A stretch of 64,000 nt of DNA from Myroides sp. 1354 (lineage in GTDB: Bacteria > Bacteroidota > Bacteroidia > Flavobacteriales > Flavobacteriaceae), in the NCBI RefSeq assembly GCF_030324495.1, contig NZ_JACAGN010000005.1:62001-126000 (forward strand), in the 5' to 3' direction. Of this stretch, positions 16,694 to 25,084 are shown one piece after another; the stretch's first letter is position 1, and each line of letters begins with the position of its first letter. A model generated the notes under the pieces. That model had not been told where the DNA came from and searched no databases. It saw nothing but the letters and a program-made list of their open reading frames with translations. Made by a program: the position numbers and the translations under genes.

Positions 16694-17545
16694 TTATTTT
16701 AATTTTTTGTTTTCAAATCCTTGTGGAGCGAACATTCCACGTAAAAAAGTCACGTATTCTTGTTCTGTTTTCTCTTTTCTATAGGCTATCATTTGTTCAA
16801 TATCACGGCCTGCAACATAGCGCAACTGATGTGTTCCATCGGTTACGGATGTGAAGATTGTTGCAGCTACATCCTCAGGGGTAAACACCTCGACAGAAGA
16901 TAGGCTGCCCAATAATTCCGTCGTTTGTGTTAGAAAATCTTGATAATCCGATAAGGTAGTATCTGTAGCAAATTCAGTTGCGGCTCTTTCGTGGAAATTC
17001 GTTTGCACATACCCTGGTTCAATAATCTTCACTTTGATCTGTTGTGAATCTAACTCATAAGCCAAGGCTTCTACAAACCCCTCAATGGCAAATTTAGAAG
17101 CTGTATATACACTGGTCATCGGAAAGGGAATTTTACCAACCCCAGACGTGATGTTTACCAGTACACTTTCTGTCTTTTGCTTTCTTAAATAAGGTAAAAT
17201 AGCTCTCGTTACATTCATGAGTCCAAAAACATTGACATCGAATTGCTGTTGAACCTGTTCAGCGGTGATTGCTTCAAACAACCCTTGTTGACCATATCCT
17301 GCATTATTTAATACCGCATCGATTTGACCAAATTTGTCAATCCCTTTTTCTATGGCTGTTACGATGGAATCTGGATGGGTAACTTCTAATGAAGTCACCA
17401 AAATAGTAGGATATTGAATAAGTTCTGTTTCTTTTTCAGGATGGCGCATGGTAGCGATTACATTCCATCCTCGTTGAGCAAAATAGAGAGCAGTGGCTTT
17501 TCCTATTCCGGATGATGCTCCTGTGATTAAGATTGTTTTTTGCAT
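16694..17545 (-). CDS. SDR family oxidoreductase (first of three)
   Basis: 283 residues. TGASSGIG at 8-15, NNAGYG at 80-85, Ser134 in NITSGVG and Tyr147/Lys151 in YTASK give a complete classical SDR active site. MRHPEKE after beta-2 fits NADPH use. It is the promoter-proximal gene of the operon SDR-SDR-SDR-AraC. The paralogues keep the same block order (ATMR.P..E, NNA.YG, TRAILP, ALEGW or AIEGF, ...GxxQLRYxxG), so the set was copied as whole genes and has diverged in the substrate-binding C-terminal third. Confidence 0.9.
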   Translation of the reverse strand: MQKTILITGASSGIGKATALYFAQRGWNVIATMRHPEKETELIQYPTILVTSLEVTHPDSIVTAIEKGIDKFGQIDAVLNNAGYGQQGLFEAITAEQVQQQFDVNVFGLMNVTRAILPYLRKQKTESVLVNITSGVGKIPFPMTSVYTASKFAIEGFVEALAYELDSQQIKVKIIEPGYVQTNFHERAATEFATDTTLSDYQDFLTQTTELLGSLSSVEVFTPEDVAATIFTSVTDGTHQLRYVAGRDIEQMIAYRKEKTEQEYVTFLRGMFAPQGFENKKLK

Positions 17546-17965
17546 GAATTAAAGCATTTCATTAATACAGTACAAAGGTTGGATTAGTTTGAAACTTAAA
17601 TGTTTCCAAATCACGGAATCGTGTATCCAAAAGGCAGAAGGGAAATTTTTTGATGTGATTAATCTGTTAGTTTGGTCAATCTATTCCATAATTGCTTCGA
17701 CTTTCAGGTCAGTACTACTCTTAAATTTCTAGTACAGTTTTGGGTAAGGGGATTCACCTTGTTCAACTTTTCTTCAAGAATAAGTAGGGGAGGAACGATA
17801 CAGTAGGAACAAAAGCATTAGAAATAGCAATTAAAATTTTATTATTTATTTTTAATCTGTAATTTTAGGGTTAAATAATTGATTTTTTTATATTAGATAC
17901 GTTTCATGATAAATGAGATTTTCTATTTTTACAGTGGAAAAAAGATTTAAAAAACCTGATAAATT
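17546..17965. other. intergenic region between divergent SDR operon and GltB-like gene
   Basis: 420 bases, AT-rich, holding the upstream regions of both divergent units. I found no full TTG-N17-23-TAnnTTTG promoter in either direction and no open frame of note. The part near 17880-17960 (tattagatacgtttc, tctatttttacag) is a possible but weak promoter for the 17966 gene. Confidence 0.4.
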
Positions 17966-19573
17966 ATGCGCAAACAATTCGTTATTTTTTCAACGTTACT
18001 TTTGGTTGTAATGCTTCTACTTTCTATATTTTTAAATAAAAATTGGAGCATTTTTTTTGTAATTGTTCTCCTCTTTGTGATTATGGGGTATCAGGATATG
18101 TATCAAAAGAAACATACGCTGAGGCGCATTTATCCGATTTTTGGTCGACTTCGTTATGTGATGGAAGAACTTCGACCTAAAATGTATCAATATTTTATAG
18201 AATCCGATACGGACGGTAAGCCGATTAGTCGTATTGACCGCGCTACTATTTATCAACGTGCGAAGAAAGAATTGGAGACAATCCCCTTTGGAACGCAGCT
18301 AGATGTTTATGCAGAAGGCTATGAATGGATGTGTCATTCGATTGCGCCCAAAGCATTTGATAAGTTAGATCACAATCCTCGTGTCCTATTTGGAAATAAG
18401 GACTGTAAACAACCGTATTCAGCTAGTATTCTTAATATCTCAGCCATGAGTTTTGGTTCGTTAAGTGCACAAGCTGTAGAAGCAATGAATGGCGGTGCAA
18501 AATTGGGGAATTTTGCTCATAATACAGGAGAAGGGGGAATAAGCCCGTATCACTTAAAAGGCGGTGGGGACTTAATTTGGCAAATTGGTACAGGATACTT
18601 CGGATGTAGAGATGAAAAGGGGAACTTTGACGGGAAGTTGTTTGCTGAAAAGGCAAAATTACCCAACGTTAAAATGATTGAATTGAAGATTTCTCAAGGA
18701 GCTAAACCAGGCCACGGAGGTATATTACCAGCCTCTAAAAATACAGAGGAAATTGCTCAAATCCGACACGTGAAACCGCATACGATTGTCGCTTCTCCAC
18801 CGTATCACTCGGCTTTCAATTCTCCTTTGGAATTGGTGGAGTTTATTAAAGAGTTACGTGATTTATCGGAAGGAAAACCTGTTGGGTTTAAATTGTGTAT
18901 CGGACATAAAGCAGAATTTATATCGATTTGTAAGGCGATGGTTCATTTAGATACCTATCCCGATTTTATTACGGTAGACGGTGGTGAGGGAGGAACAGGA
19001 GCAGCTCCACAAGAGTTTTCTAATTATATAGGAGCTCCGATGCTTGACGGATTGGCGTTTGTGCACAATATCTTAACTGGAATGGGAATTCGCAAACACA
19101 TTAAAATTATCGCTTCCGGAAAAGTAACCTCTTCGTTTCATCTAGCACGTGCCATGGCTTTGGGGGCAGATACTTGTAATGCCGCTCGAGCGATGATGAT
19201 TGCCATTGGTTGTATTCAAGCACTTTTGTGTAATACGAACCGATGTCCGACCGGAATTGCTACTCAGGATCCTAAACTGACCATAGGCTTGGATGTTGCT
19301 GACAAAAAAACGCGAATGGCTAATTATCACAAAGGTACGATTGAGAGTTTTGTAGAATTATTAGGCGCTTCGGGATTGGATGATATGAAAAACATCACTC
19401 GTTCTCATATTTATAGACGTGTTTCCTTAAATGATATGTTGACCTATGAAGAGATTTTTCCTTCTGTAGAAGTTGGAGCTTTGCTTTTAGGGAATATTCC
19501 CGATCGATACAAACAAGATTTTGAATATGCCAATATGAATCAATGGGGAATTTTAAGTAAAAAGCAAGAATAA
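17966..19573 (+). CDS. membrane-anchored FMN-binding glutamate synthase family protein
   Basis: 535 residues. Two transmembrane helices (about 5-22 and 28-42) precede a glutamate-synthase-like FMN (beta/alpha)8 barrel. The barrel has FGSLSAQAVEAMNGGA, NTGEGGISPYH, the glycine loop TVDGGEGGTGAAP and IIASGKV. Cys416, Cys422 and Cys427 (GCIQALLCNTNRCPTG) can bind the 3Fe-4S cluster of the family. The N-terminal glutaminase domain of classical GltB is absent, so it cannot by itself use glutamine. Such stand-alone proteins are widespread and their substrate is not settled; here it is monocistronic. The short N-terminal membrane anchor is a notable feature. Confidence 0.9.
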   Translation: MRKQFVIFSTLLLVVMLLLSIFLNKNWSIFFVIVLLFVIMGYQDMYQKKHTLRRIYPIFGRLRYVMEELRPKMYQYFIESDTDGKPISRIDRATIYQRAKKELETIPFGTQLDVYAEGYEWMCHSIAPKAFDKLDHNPRVLFGNKDCKQPYSASILNISAMSFGSLSAQAVEAMNGGAKLGNFAHNTGEGGISPYHLKGGGDLIWQIGTGYFGCRDEKGNFDGKLFAEKAKLPNVKMIELKISQGAKPGHGGILPASKNTEEIAQIRHVKPHTIVASPPYHSAFNSPLELVEFIKELRDLSEGKPVGFKLCIGHKAEFISICKAMVHLDTYPDFITVDGGEGGTGAAPQEFSNYIGAPMLDGLAFVHNILTGMGIRKHIKIIASGKVTSSFHLARAMALGADTCNAARAMMIAIGCIQALLCNTNRCPTGIATQDPKLTIGLDVADKKTRMANYHKGTIESFVELLGASGLDDMKNITRSHIYRRVSLNDMLTYEEIFPSVEVGALLLGNIPDRYKQDFEYANMNQWGILSKKQE

Positions 19574-19750
19574 AGGGTTGGAAAAACACCATTGATTTTT
19601 TAGCGGTTTAATACAGGTTTCTTGCAAACTACTTTAAAAAAAAATAAGTGATTTAGTATGAGGTGAGTAAGAAGAACAATTCAACTAGTTCGGGTGTTTT
19701 CACATTGCTTTACTGCTAGAGCTCCCATTAAAATTAAAAAAGATACTAAA

Positions 19751-20572
19751 ATGAAAGGAACAATGGCTATTGCATTCAGTCTACTGAGTGCCCTTTTGAT
19801 TACGAGTTGTGTGAATAAATCGACCATTAAGGATGTAGTACCTAAACACGATACGTTTAAGTTGCAATCGATTCAATTAAAAGAAGAGAGAGTAATCAAT
19901 GTATGGACACCTAAAGAATATGCCAAGGGGCAAGATTCCTTACCCGTAATTTATATGGCTGATGGGGGAATAGAGGAGGATTTCTCTCATATTGCCAATA
20001 CATTAGAAGAGTTAATCAACGAACAAAAAATTCCTACTGTTATGCTAGTTGGAATTGAAAATACACAGAGAAGACGAGATTTAACAGGAGTTACAACGGT
20101 AGCAAAAGACAAAGAAATTGCACCAGAGGTAGGAGGAGCAGAAAAGTTTAGAGCTTTTATTAAAGAAGAATTGTTTAAGGAAATTGAGCAACGATATAGA
20201 ACCAAAGGTGAAAGAACTATTTTAGGAGAGTCAGCTTCTGGATTATTCGTAATGGAGACCTTTTTTTTAGAACCAGCGCTGTTTGCGAATTATATTGCAT
20301 TTGATCCTTCTTTGTGGTGGAACGATCATTTTTTGGTTCGCACTGCAAGAGCTAATCTTGAAAAAAACAAAGCCATAAAAAGAAAACTGTGGTTTGCGGG
20401 ATCTAATGCGGCGGATATCTTTCCTTATACGAGGGAATTAGCAACAATCTTGGCAGAACGTAAAGATCAATCACTGGAGTGGACCTATGCGGATGAACCA
20501 AATGAATTGCATACAACCATCTTTAGAGCCACCAAAAACAAAGCTTTAATTTGGACCTTGAATAATAAATAA
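19751..20572 (+). CDS. alpha/beta hydrolase (esterase-D-like) lipoprotein
   Basis: About 273 residues from the ATG at 19751. An in-frame ATG at 19694 would add 19 residues ahead of the signal peptide and is unlikely. Residues 1-20 are a lipoprotein signal with lipobox LLITSC. The esterase domain shows the nucleophile Ser in LGESASGLF, an Asp in AFDPSLWW and a His in NELHTTIF, the order of the Ser-Asp-His triad of putative esterases of the IroE/Fes type. It should act in the periplasm or at the outer membrane on an ester. No siderophore genes flank it, so the substrate is open. Confidence 0.85.
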   Translation: MKGTMAIAFSLLSALLITSCVNKSTIKDVVPKHDTFKLQSIQLKEERVINVWTPKEYAKGQDSLPVIYMADGGIEEDFSHIANTLEELINEQKIPTVMLVGIENTQRRRDLTGVTTVAKDKEIAPEVGGAEKFRAFIKEELFKEIEQRYRTKGERTILGESASGLFVMETFFLEPALFANYIAFDPSLWWNDHFLVRTARANLEKNKAIKRKLWFAGSNAADIFPYTRELATILAERKDQSLEWTYADEPNELHTTIFRATKNKALIWTLNNK

Positions 20573-20616
20573 CAGCTTTTTGGATAGGAAGAAGTTAGCA
20601 GTGATGTTTTTGACTT

Positions 20617-21633
20617 TTAAAATAATTTCATATCCCCATCTTGAATCCACTGTTTCTTTTTCATAAAATAGTAAATCAGATAAGATAAAACTGCTGGACA
20701 TATAAACTGTAGACTTACAATTGCCAAGAGAATATAAGAAGTGGAGTGCGAGGCCTTCATGGCGTTAAACGTTCCTATTTGTCCGACTAACCCACAGCTT
20801 CCCATTCCTGATTCTAAGGCTGTATTTTGCATGTCAAAAAACAGAATGGCAATGGGACCTAATAGGGCTGATGCGAGGGTTGGTGGAATCCAAATTTTCC
20901 AATTTTTGTAAATATTGGGCACTTGTAGCATACTTGTACCGATGCCTTGTGCGAGTAATCCTTTGATGCCGTTATCTTTATAACTGATGGTGGCAAATCC
21001 AATCATTTGAGCACAACACCCTATGGTAGCGGCACCAGCAGCTAAGCCATCGAGTTGCAACATCAAACACAAGGCCGCGGATGAGATAGGCAAGGTTAAT
21101 ACCATGCCAACGACAACAGCGAGTACCATGCCCATGATCAGGGGGTTCGCTGCTGTGGCCAGTATAATCACTTGACCAATCCATTGCATCAATTGATTGA
21201 CACTCGGCCCAATTAATTGGGCTAATGCTACTCCAATCACAACTGTGACAATGGGTGTAATTACAATATCTATCCTCGTTTCACCCGCCACTGCTTTTCC
21301 AATTTCTACGGCAACGATACTCGCAATGAAAACGCCGAGCGGACCACCCAATTGATAGGCAGCTACTCCCACAACAGCAGAAGAAAATAAAACCAATTGA
21401 GGCGCTCGTAAACTATACGCAATCGCTAACGCTAGTACAGGACCAGTCGCTTGATTCGCAAAAGGCCAAACCACCTCTTTCAAAAAGGAAAGATTAAATT
21501 CCTCCCCTATTGTTTTTAGGATGGTTCCCACGAGTAAGGTGGCAAATAATCCGTAGGCCATAGCTCCCATAGCATCAATAAAGTAACGCTTACTCGAAAT
21601 TTGAATGTCTTTTTTTTGAAGGAATTTTCGCAT
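20617..21633 (-). CDS. PTS EIIC-type membrane protein (stand-alone)
   Basis: 338 residues, with about nine to ten hydrophobic segments, matching the PTS transporter subunit IIC family of the stand-alone type: GLFATLLVGTILKTIGE, QLGGPLGVFIASIVAVEIGK, MGMVLAVVVGMVLTLPISSA, MGSCGLVGQ. No EIIA, EIIB, HPr or EI gene is nearby, and its sugar or role is not established. A decayed fragment of the same family lies at 23495-23656. The reading frame is intact and ends convergent with the esterase gene. Confidence 0.8.
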   Translation of the reverse strand: MRKFLQKKDIQISSKRYFIDAMGAMAYGLFATLLVGTILKTIGEEFNLSFLKEVVWPFANQATGPVLALAIAYSLRAPQLVLFSSAVVGVAAYQLGGPLGVFIASIVAVEIGKAVAGETRIDIVITPIVTVVIGVALAQLIGPSVNQLMQWIGQVIILATAANPLIMGMVLAVVVGMVLTLPISSAALCLMLQLDGLAAGAATIGCCAQMIGFATISYKDNGIKGLLAQGIGTSMLQVPNIYKNWKIWIPPTLASALLGPIAILFFDMQNTALESGMGSCGLVGQIGTFNAMKASHSTSYILLAIVSLQFICPAVLSYLIYYFMKKKQWIQDGDMKLF

Positions 21634-21829
21634 GAATGGTTTGATTTAATGAAAGATAAGGCATCAATTGTCATTGAACGGATACTCTGATTAAAAGAAA
21701 TAAAAGTAGGAATAAAGATAAAGGTAATCTAGTAGATAACAATGTCAATGTCCTATGGAAAATAGATGTTTTACCAGTGAATTTTAAACGAATGATGAAG
21801 CCATCACCGCTGTAACGAAACAATAAATA

Positions 21830-21859
21830 AAAACACACATCTTAAAAGATGTGTGTTTT
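21830..21859. terminator. intrinsic terminator after the isochorismatase-like gene
   Basis: Stem AAAACACACATCTT / AAGATGTGTGTTTT with a 2-base loop, 30 bases past the stop at 21889 on the minus strand. It has a T-run on both strands. Confidence 0.8.
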
Positions 21860-21888
21860 GGATTTCAATCGTGAAGTAGGGGACGCTA

Positions 21889-22548
21889 TTAGAAGTTAGA
21901 ATGTATAAATTCATCAGTAGTTAGTTTCTGACCAAAATGATGTACTATTTCCGATAAGAAGTAATCCTGTTGCATTTGATTAAAAGCAGAGGTAGCATCT
22001 GATATGACTAGCGTATGATATCCTTTCTCATGCGCATCCCTAAAAGTACTTTCAATACATACATGTGTGGCATATCCTACCAGATATAGCGTGTCGATTT
22101 TATTGTTTCGCAGGTAGACATCCAAATTAGAACCAGTAAATCCGCTAGCCCCTGTACGTCCGCTGATTACAAATTCATTTGCTATAGGTTGAACTGTTTC
22201 AAAAAAAGCAGCGCCAAATTCATTTTCTTGAAAGGTCCCTGCATTGGGAATCGCTTTTCGAAGTCCTGCTTTGGCTTCGCCCATTTCCAGATATCCCTTT
22301 TTAAAACGAAGTCCTACGTGAATTACCTCCATGTTCTGCTCTCTCGCAAATTGAAGTGCTTTTTCAATATTAGCAATCGAGTTTTGCATCATTTGAGGAT
22401 CTTGAATTAAAGCTTTATTCAGCTTTCCTTTGGGATGCATCCATTCATTTTGAGTTTCAATTAAGATTAAAGCAGATTTTGAGGTAGTTTGAGCCAAAAG
22501 AGCATTCATAAAAATGAGATTGAGAATTAGTAAAACAGTATTTTTCAT
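21889..22548 (-). CDS. secreted isochorismatase-family hydrolase
   Basis: 219 residues with a signal peptide (MKNTVLLILNLIFMNALLAQ). It has the isochorismatase/cysteine hydrolase fold, with LILIETQNEWMHP at the first active-site strand, FVISGRTGASGF at the second and the nucleophile Cys in YATHVCIESTFRDA. The Asp usual in the first motif is Glu here, and Arg stands near the usual Lys position. It may still work in that variant form, but it may also be altered in activity. Its ATG overlaps the stop of the upstream NTF2-like gene by one base (TAATG), so they are coupled; both are exported and presumably controlled by the divergent MerR protein. Confidence 0.85.
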   Translation of the reverse strand: MKNTVLLILNLIFMNALLAQTTSKSALILIETQNEWMHPKGKLNKALIQDPQMMQNSIANIEKALQFAREQNMEVIHVGLRFKKGYLEMGEAKAGLRKAIPNAGTFQENEFGAAFFETVQPIANEFVISGRTGASGFTGSNLDVYLRNNKIDTLYLVGYATHVCIESTFRDAHEKGYHTLVISDATSAFNQMQQDYFLSEIVHHFGQKLTTDEFIHSNF

Positions 22549-23036
22549 TATAAATCAAGATGTAAAGGGTTAGTACTGTATTCTTTAGATATTTTAGATA
22601 CTGCCTTCCACGTATCATCAAATTTGCTATACAATAGATAATCCGTTATAATTAATTCCTGGTTTCGGAAAAATTCAGTTTTGACAACAGCTGTACAATC
22701 AGTACGGTCTAATACTGCGATCGTATAGTGAAGATTTCGAATTCCCGAGTTTAGCTTTTCAGGTGAATCTTTATAGGCTTGAACAATCTTAATCCAAGCA
22801 TCTAAGGGGAGTTTAAGTACCTCGTTTCCCTTGGGGATAAGAATAGCAAATGCAGGGTGAAACCCTTTTCTCATTTGCTCAATTTCCATTTTGTTTAAAG
22901 CACCTTGTGCAAAGGTTTGTTCTACTAAACTTATGAGCTCACTATTTGCATCTTGTGAAGGAGGGTTTTGTGCTGACATGTTGATTGTTTTTAGCGTAGT
23001 TGCCAGTAGTACTAAAATAAAAAATGTTCGTATCAT
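22548..23036 (-). CDS. secreted NTF2-like / putative lumazine-binding protein
   Basis: 162 residues with an N-terminal signal (residues 1-22, ending NMSAQ). The mature part has the NTF2-like putative lumazine-binding pattern: ELISLVEQTFAQGALNKMEIEQMRKGFHPAFAILIP, then IVQAYKDSPEKLNSGIRN and AVVKTEFFRNQELIITDYLLYSKFDDTWKAVSKI. This family binds or acts on small ligands but no reaction is sure. It is the first gene of the two-gene minus-strand unit driven from the MerR-controlled intergenic region. Confidence 0.85.
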   Translation of the reverse strand: MIRTFFILVLLATTLKTINMSAQNPPSQDANSELISLVEQTFAQGALNKMEIEQMRKGFHPAFAILIPKGNEVLKLPLDAWIKIVQAYKDSPEKLNSGIRNLHYTIAVLDRTDCTAVVKTEFFRNQELIITDYLLYSKFDDTWKAVSKISKEYSTNPLHLDL

Positions 23037-23063
23037 ACATTGAATGTTTATAATTGACTATTA

Positions 23064-23080
23064 TTGTAAATAAATTACAA
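23064..23080. promoter_or_regulatory. inverted-repeat operator 1 (MerR-type)
   Basis: TTGTAA-ATAAA-TTACAA, a perfect 6-5-6 inverted repeat, 28 bases upstream of the NTF2-like gene and in the divergent MerR intergenic region. A near-identical second copy lies at 23121-23137. Confidence 0.75.
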
Positions 23081-23120
23081 TTGCAAATGAAAGGCTAATA
23101 TTTTATATTTACAACATAAA

Positions 23121-23137
23121 TTGTAAATAAGTTACAA
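23121..23137. promoter_or_regulatory. inverted-repeat operator 2 (MerR-type)
   Basis: TTGTAA-ATAAG-TTACAA, perfect arms, ending one base before the MerR start codon. Two identical-arm sites in one short divergent region suggest regulation of both units and autoregulation; the site next to the start would block its own transcription or translation. Confidence 0.75.
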
Positions 23138-23138
23138 A

Positions 23139-23459
23139 ATGAAAGAAAGCAACAAGAATGATTTGTCTTTTGATTTTGATTTTTTAGATAAGCTGGTAGT
23201 TGGAATAGGGGAAGTTTCTCAAATTACAGGTATTCCAACGCGTCAAATTAGATATTGGGAAGAGAAAGGTATCGTGACAAGTTTAACCGAGGAGGAAGGA
23301 AAAAACAGAAAATATAATTACGAGAATATCAAAAAAATGCTGTTGATTAAGGAACTAATGGAGGAGGGGTATACGTTAGATGCTTCTGCAGATAAAGTTA
23401 AGAAGCGCATGGAGATGATAGAAGATACTTTAACCAAGCTTAAAAATCACAAGTCATAG
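23139..23459 (+). CDS. MerR family transcriptional regulator
   Basis: 106 residues. Residues 19-45 carry the MerR winged-helix signature (VVGIGEVSQITGIPTRQIRYWEEKGIV), then RKYNYENIKKMLLIKELMEEGYTLDASADKV and a C-terminal coiled-coil helix. It lacks the long effector-binding domain, so any ligand must be bound within the short dimer helix, or the protein works without one. It is divergent from the NTF2-like/isochorismatase pair, and two identical palindromes lie between the genes. Confidence 0.9.
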   Translation: MKESNKNDLSFDFDFLDKLVVGIGEVSQITGIPTRQIRYWEEKGIVTSLTEEEGKNRKYNYENIKKMLLIKELMEEGYTLDASADKVKKRMEMIEDTLTKLKNHKS

Positions 23460-23494
23460 AAGAATGATATAGTGTGTTATTACATGATAAGAGT

Positions 23495-23656
23495 TTAATC
23501 AACGGAACCAAAGCTAAAATATACAGCAGTTACTAAGATTGCTACGGCAATAAGGCTTACCACAAAAACTCCAAGTGGATTACCCAATTGATACATGGCT
23601 ACTCCCACAGCAGCTGTCGCTATAACCATGATTGCGGTAAATGCGCCTTGTTTTAC
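23495..23656 (-). pseudogene. fragment of a PTS EIIC-like gene
   Basis: The minus-strand frame, opened at GTA 23656 and with a possible ATG at 23629, reads MVIATAAVGVAMYQLGNPLG then VFVVSLIAVAILVTAVYFSF and stops. VGVAxYQLGxPLGVF also occurs in the intact EIIC protein at 20617 (there VGVAAYQLGGPLGVF), and the DNA agrees closely as well. The rest of the gene is absent, so it is a decayed paralogue fragment or a 44-residue single-helix protein that kept one motif. Confidence 0.5.
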
Positions 23657-24066
23657 TTAATCTTCTTTTTGGAAAAATAACCACCAAGTACAAAAGTAGG
23701 TAAAACAAGTTGGATGCCAAATAAACTAAAAGTTACGGCTTTAGCTCCAGTTTGATAGGAGTTTATTATAATGTGTTTAGAAAATCCTTTTTCTGTAAAA
23801 TCCTCCAGAAATGTTAGAATAACAAACAAGAAAAACACAAATGCATGGGCGAGTAAATAATGGGCAATTCCCAATAGCCAAGGTTCTTTAATTTTATTGA
23901 AAAGGTAGAGGCCCGCTAAAAAAGTACTCAATAGTGGAATGGAGTACATTACATTTGATAGGGTATGTGGCAGTTTAACCCCATAAATAAAATACAAGAA
24001 CAAGAAAATAGCTATCCAAGCATAGAAGGTGGAATAAAGCGCATATTTTAGTGATTGTTTAGTCAT
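23653..24066 (-). CDS. hypothetical membrane protein
   Basis: 137 residues with four hydrophobic segments (about 14-30, 42-57, 66-88, 110-128), so it is an integral inner-membrane protein. No family that I recognise. It is followed on the same strand by the EIIC-like fragment; the frames touch (its stop at 23653 overlaps the fragment's frame), which hints at a fusion or deletion event at this junction. Confidence 0.6.
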   Translation of the reverse strand: MTKQSLKYALYSTFYAWIAIFLFLYFIYGVKLPHTLSNVMYSIPLLSTFLAGLYLFNKIKEPWLLGIAHYLLAHAFVFFLFVILTFLEDFTEKGFSKHIIINSYQTGAKAVTFSLFGIQLVLPTFVLGGYFSKKKIK

Positions 24067-24322
24067 AATTGCAAAAAGAGATTATTTTTTGGTTGTAGTA
24101 AAATTAGAGATAATTAGTTTAAACGAGCTAAAAACAATTTATAGATAACTATCTGAAATTTTATATGGAATTCTACTGCCACTCAATCTTCGATTAAGCT
24201 TTGTAATTGTGCATGATCAAATCCATAAACATACGAAAACAAATGGTTTGTTTTTCTTGTAAAGCTTTACTTTTGTTTAAGAATACAAACCATAAAGTAA
24301 TGGAATCTAATGCAGCTTAACA

Positions 24323-25039
24323 ATGAGAACAATAAAATTTATAGATAGCGCTTATCCGAAAGAACATCAAATCGAAGAGTTTATTTGGTCCGGTAGATTG
24401 GATGAATCGGGAAAATTGTGGTTTGACCTTCATCTTAAAACACAAGATTATTATCGAAGTGAGGGAGAGGAATATAGTGAGGAAGAGGAGGAGGAACTAG
24501 AGGAAGATACCCCTTATACGAGTATGGTGGAATGGCAATCAAAAAGTGTTTGGGATAACTACCATCAATGTATCTTATCGTCTGTATATTGGTCAGATGA
24601 AAAAGGAATTTTACTTTGTGATAAAGGGGCGTTTTTTAGTTTTGATACGCTACAAAAGAAAGCATTTCTACTGGATGCACTTCCCTTGTCAGACGATACA
24701 ATAGAAAGTGATTTAGCCTTTGGAATTTATTTGTTAGGACACGATTTATCTGCCAATCATCGACTTGTATTTACTGCTCATGATCAGGGGAATTGGGAGA
24801 TAAAGTGGGAAGGAAATATCGCGTTAGCTTATGGAGGGTTTTATGAGTATATACACGAGTTTCAAGCTCATATTTCAGATGCTACTTTTGATGGTTTTTA
24901 CTTTCCGACTTCTTGGAGTATAGAAGAAGCAACAACTAGATTCAAAGAAGTATTAGCGGACTTTGAAAACTACGAATTCGTAGATCGAAATCCAAAGAGT
25001 AATAAACGCGAATATAAGTTGATGGTGTTAAAAAATTAA
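24323..25039 (+). CDS. hypothetical protein, acidic
   Basis: 238 residues with no signal or membrane segment. It has a strongly acidic stretch (YRSEGEEYSEEEEEELEEDT, about 49-68) and a Trp/Tyr-rich fold (MVEWQSKSVWDNYHQCILSSVYW). Not recognised. It is followed 45 bases later by a second hypothetical gene on the same strand, so the two may form a unit. Nothing in the sequence indicates an enzyme. Confidence 0.65.
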   Translation: MRTIKFIDSAYPKEHQIEEFIWSGRLDESGKLWFDLHLKTQDYYRSEGEEYSEEEEEELEEDTPYTSMVEWQSKSVWDNYHQCILSSVYWSDEKGILLCDKGAFFSFDTLQKKAFLLDALPLSDDTIESDLAFGIYLLGHDLSANHRLVFTAHDQGNWEIKWEGNIALAYGGFYEYIHEFQAHISDATFDGFYFPTSWSIEEATTRFKEVLADFENYEFVDRNPKSNKREYKLMVLKN

Positions 25040-25084
25040 AGATTTTTCTTAACTTAGATGATGACAATCAAAAAATAAGTAGGT

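Noticed and set aside
20617..21633. Complete PTS sugar uptake system.
   Set aside because: No EIIA, EIIB, HPr or EI gene is in the window, so only an EIIC-type protein can be claimed.
21889..22548. Nicotinamidase.
   Set aside because: The exported signal peptide and changed first-motif residues do not fit; kept as isochorismatase-family only.
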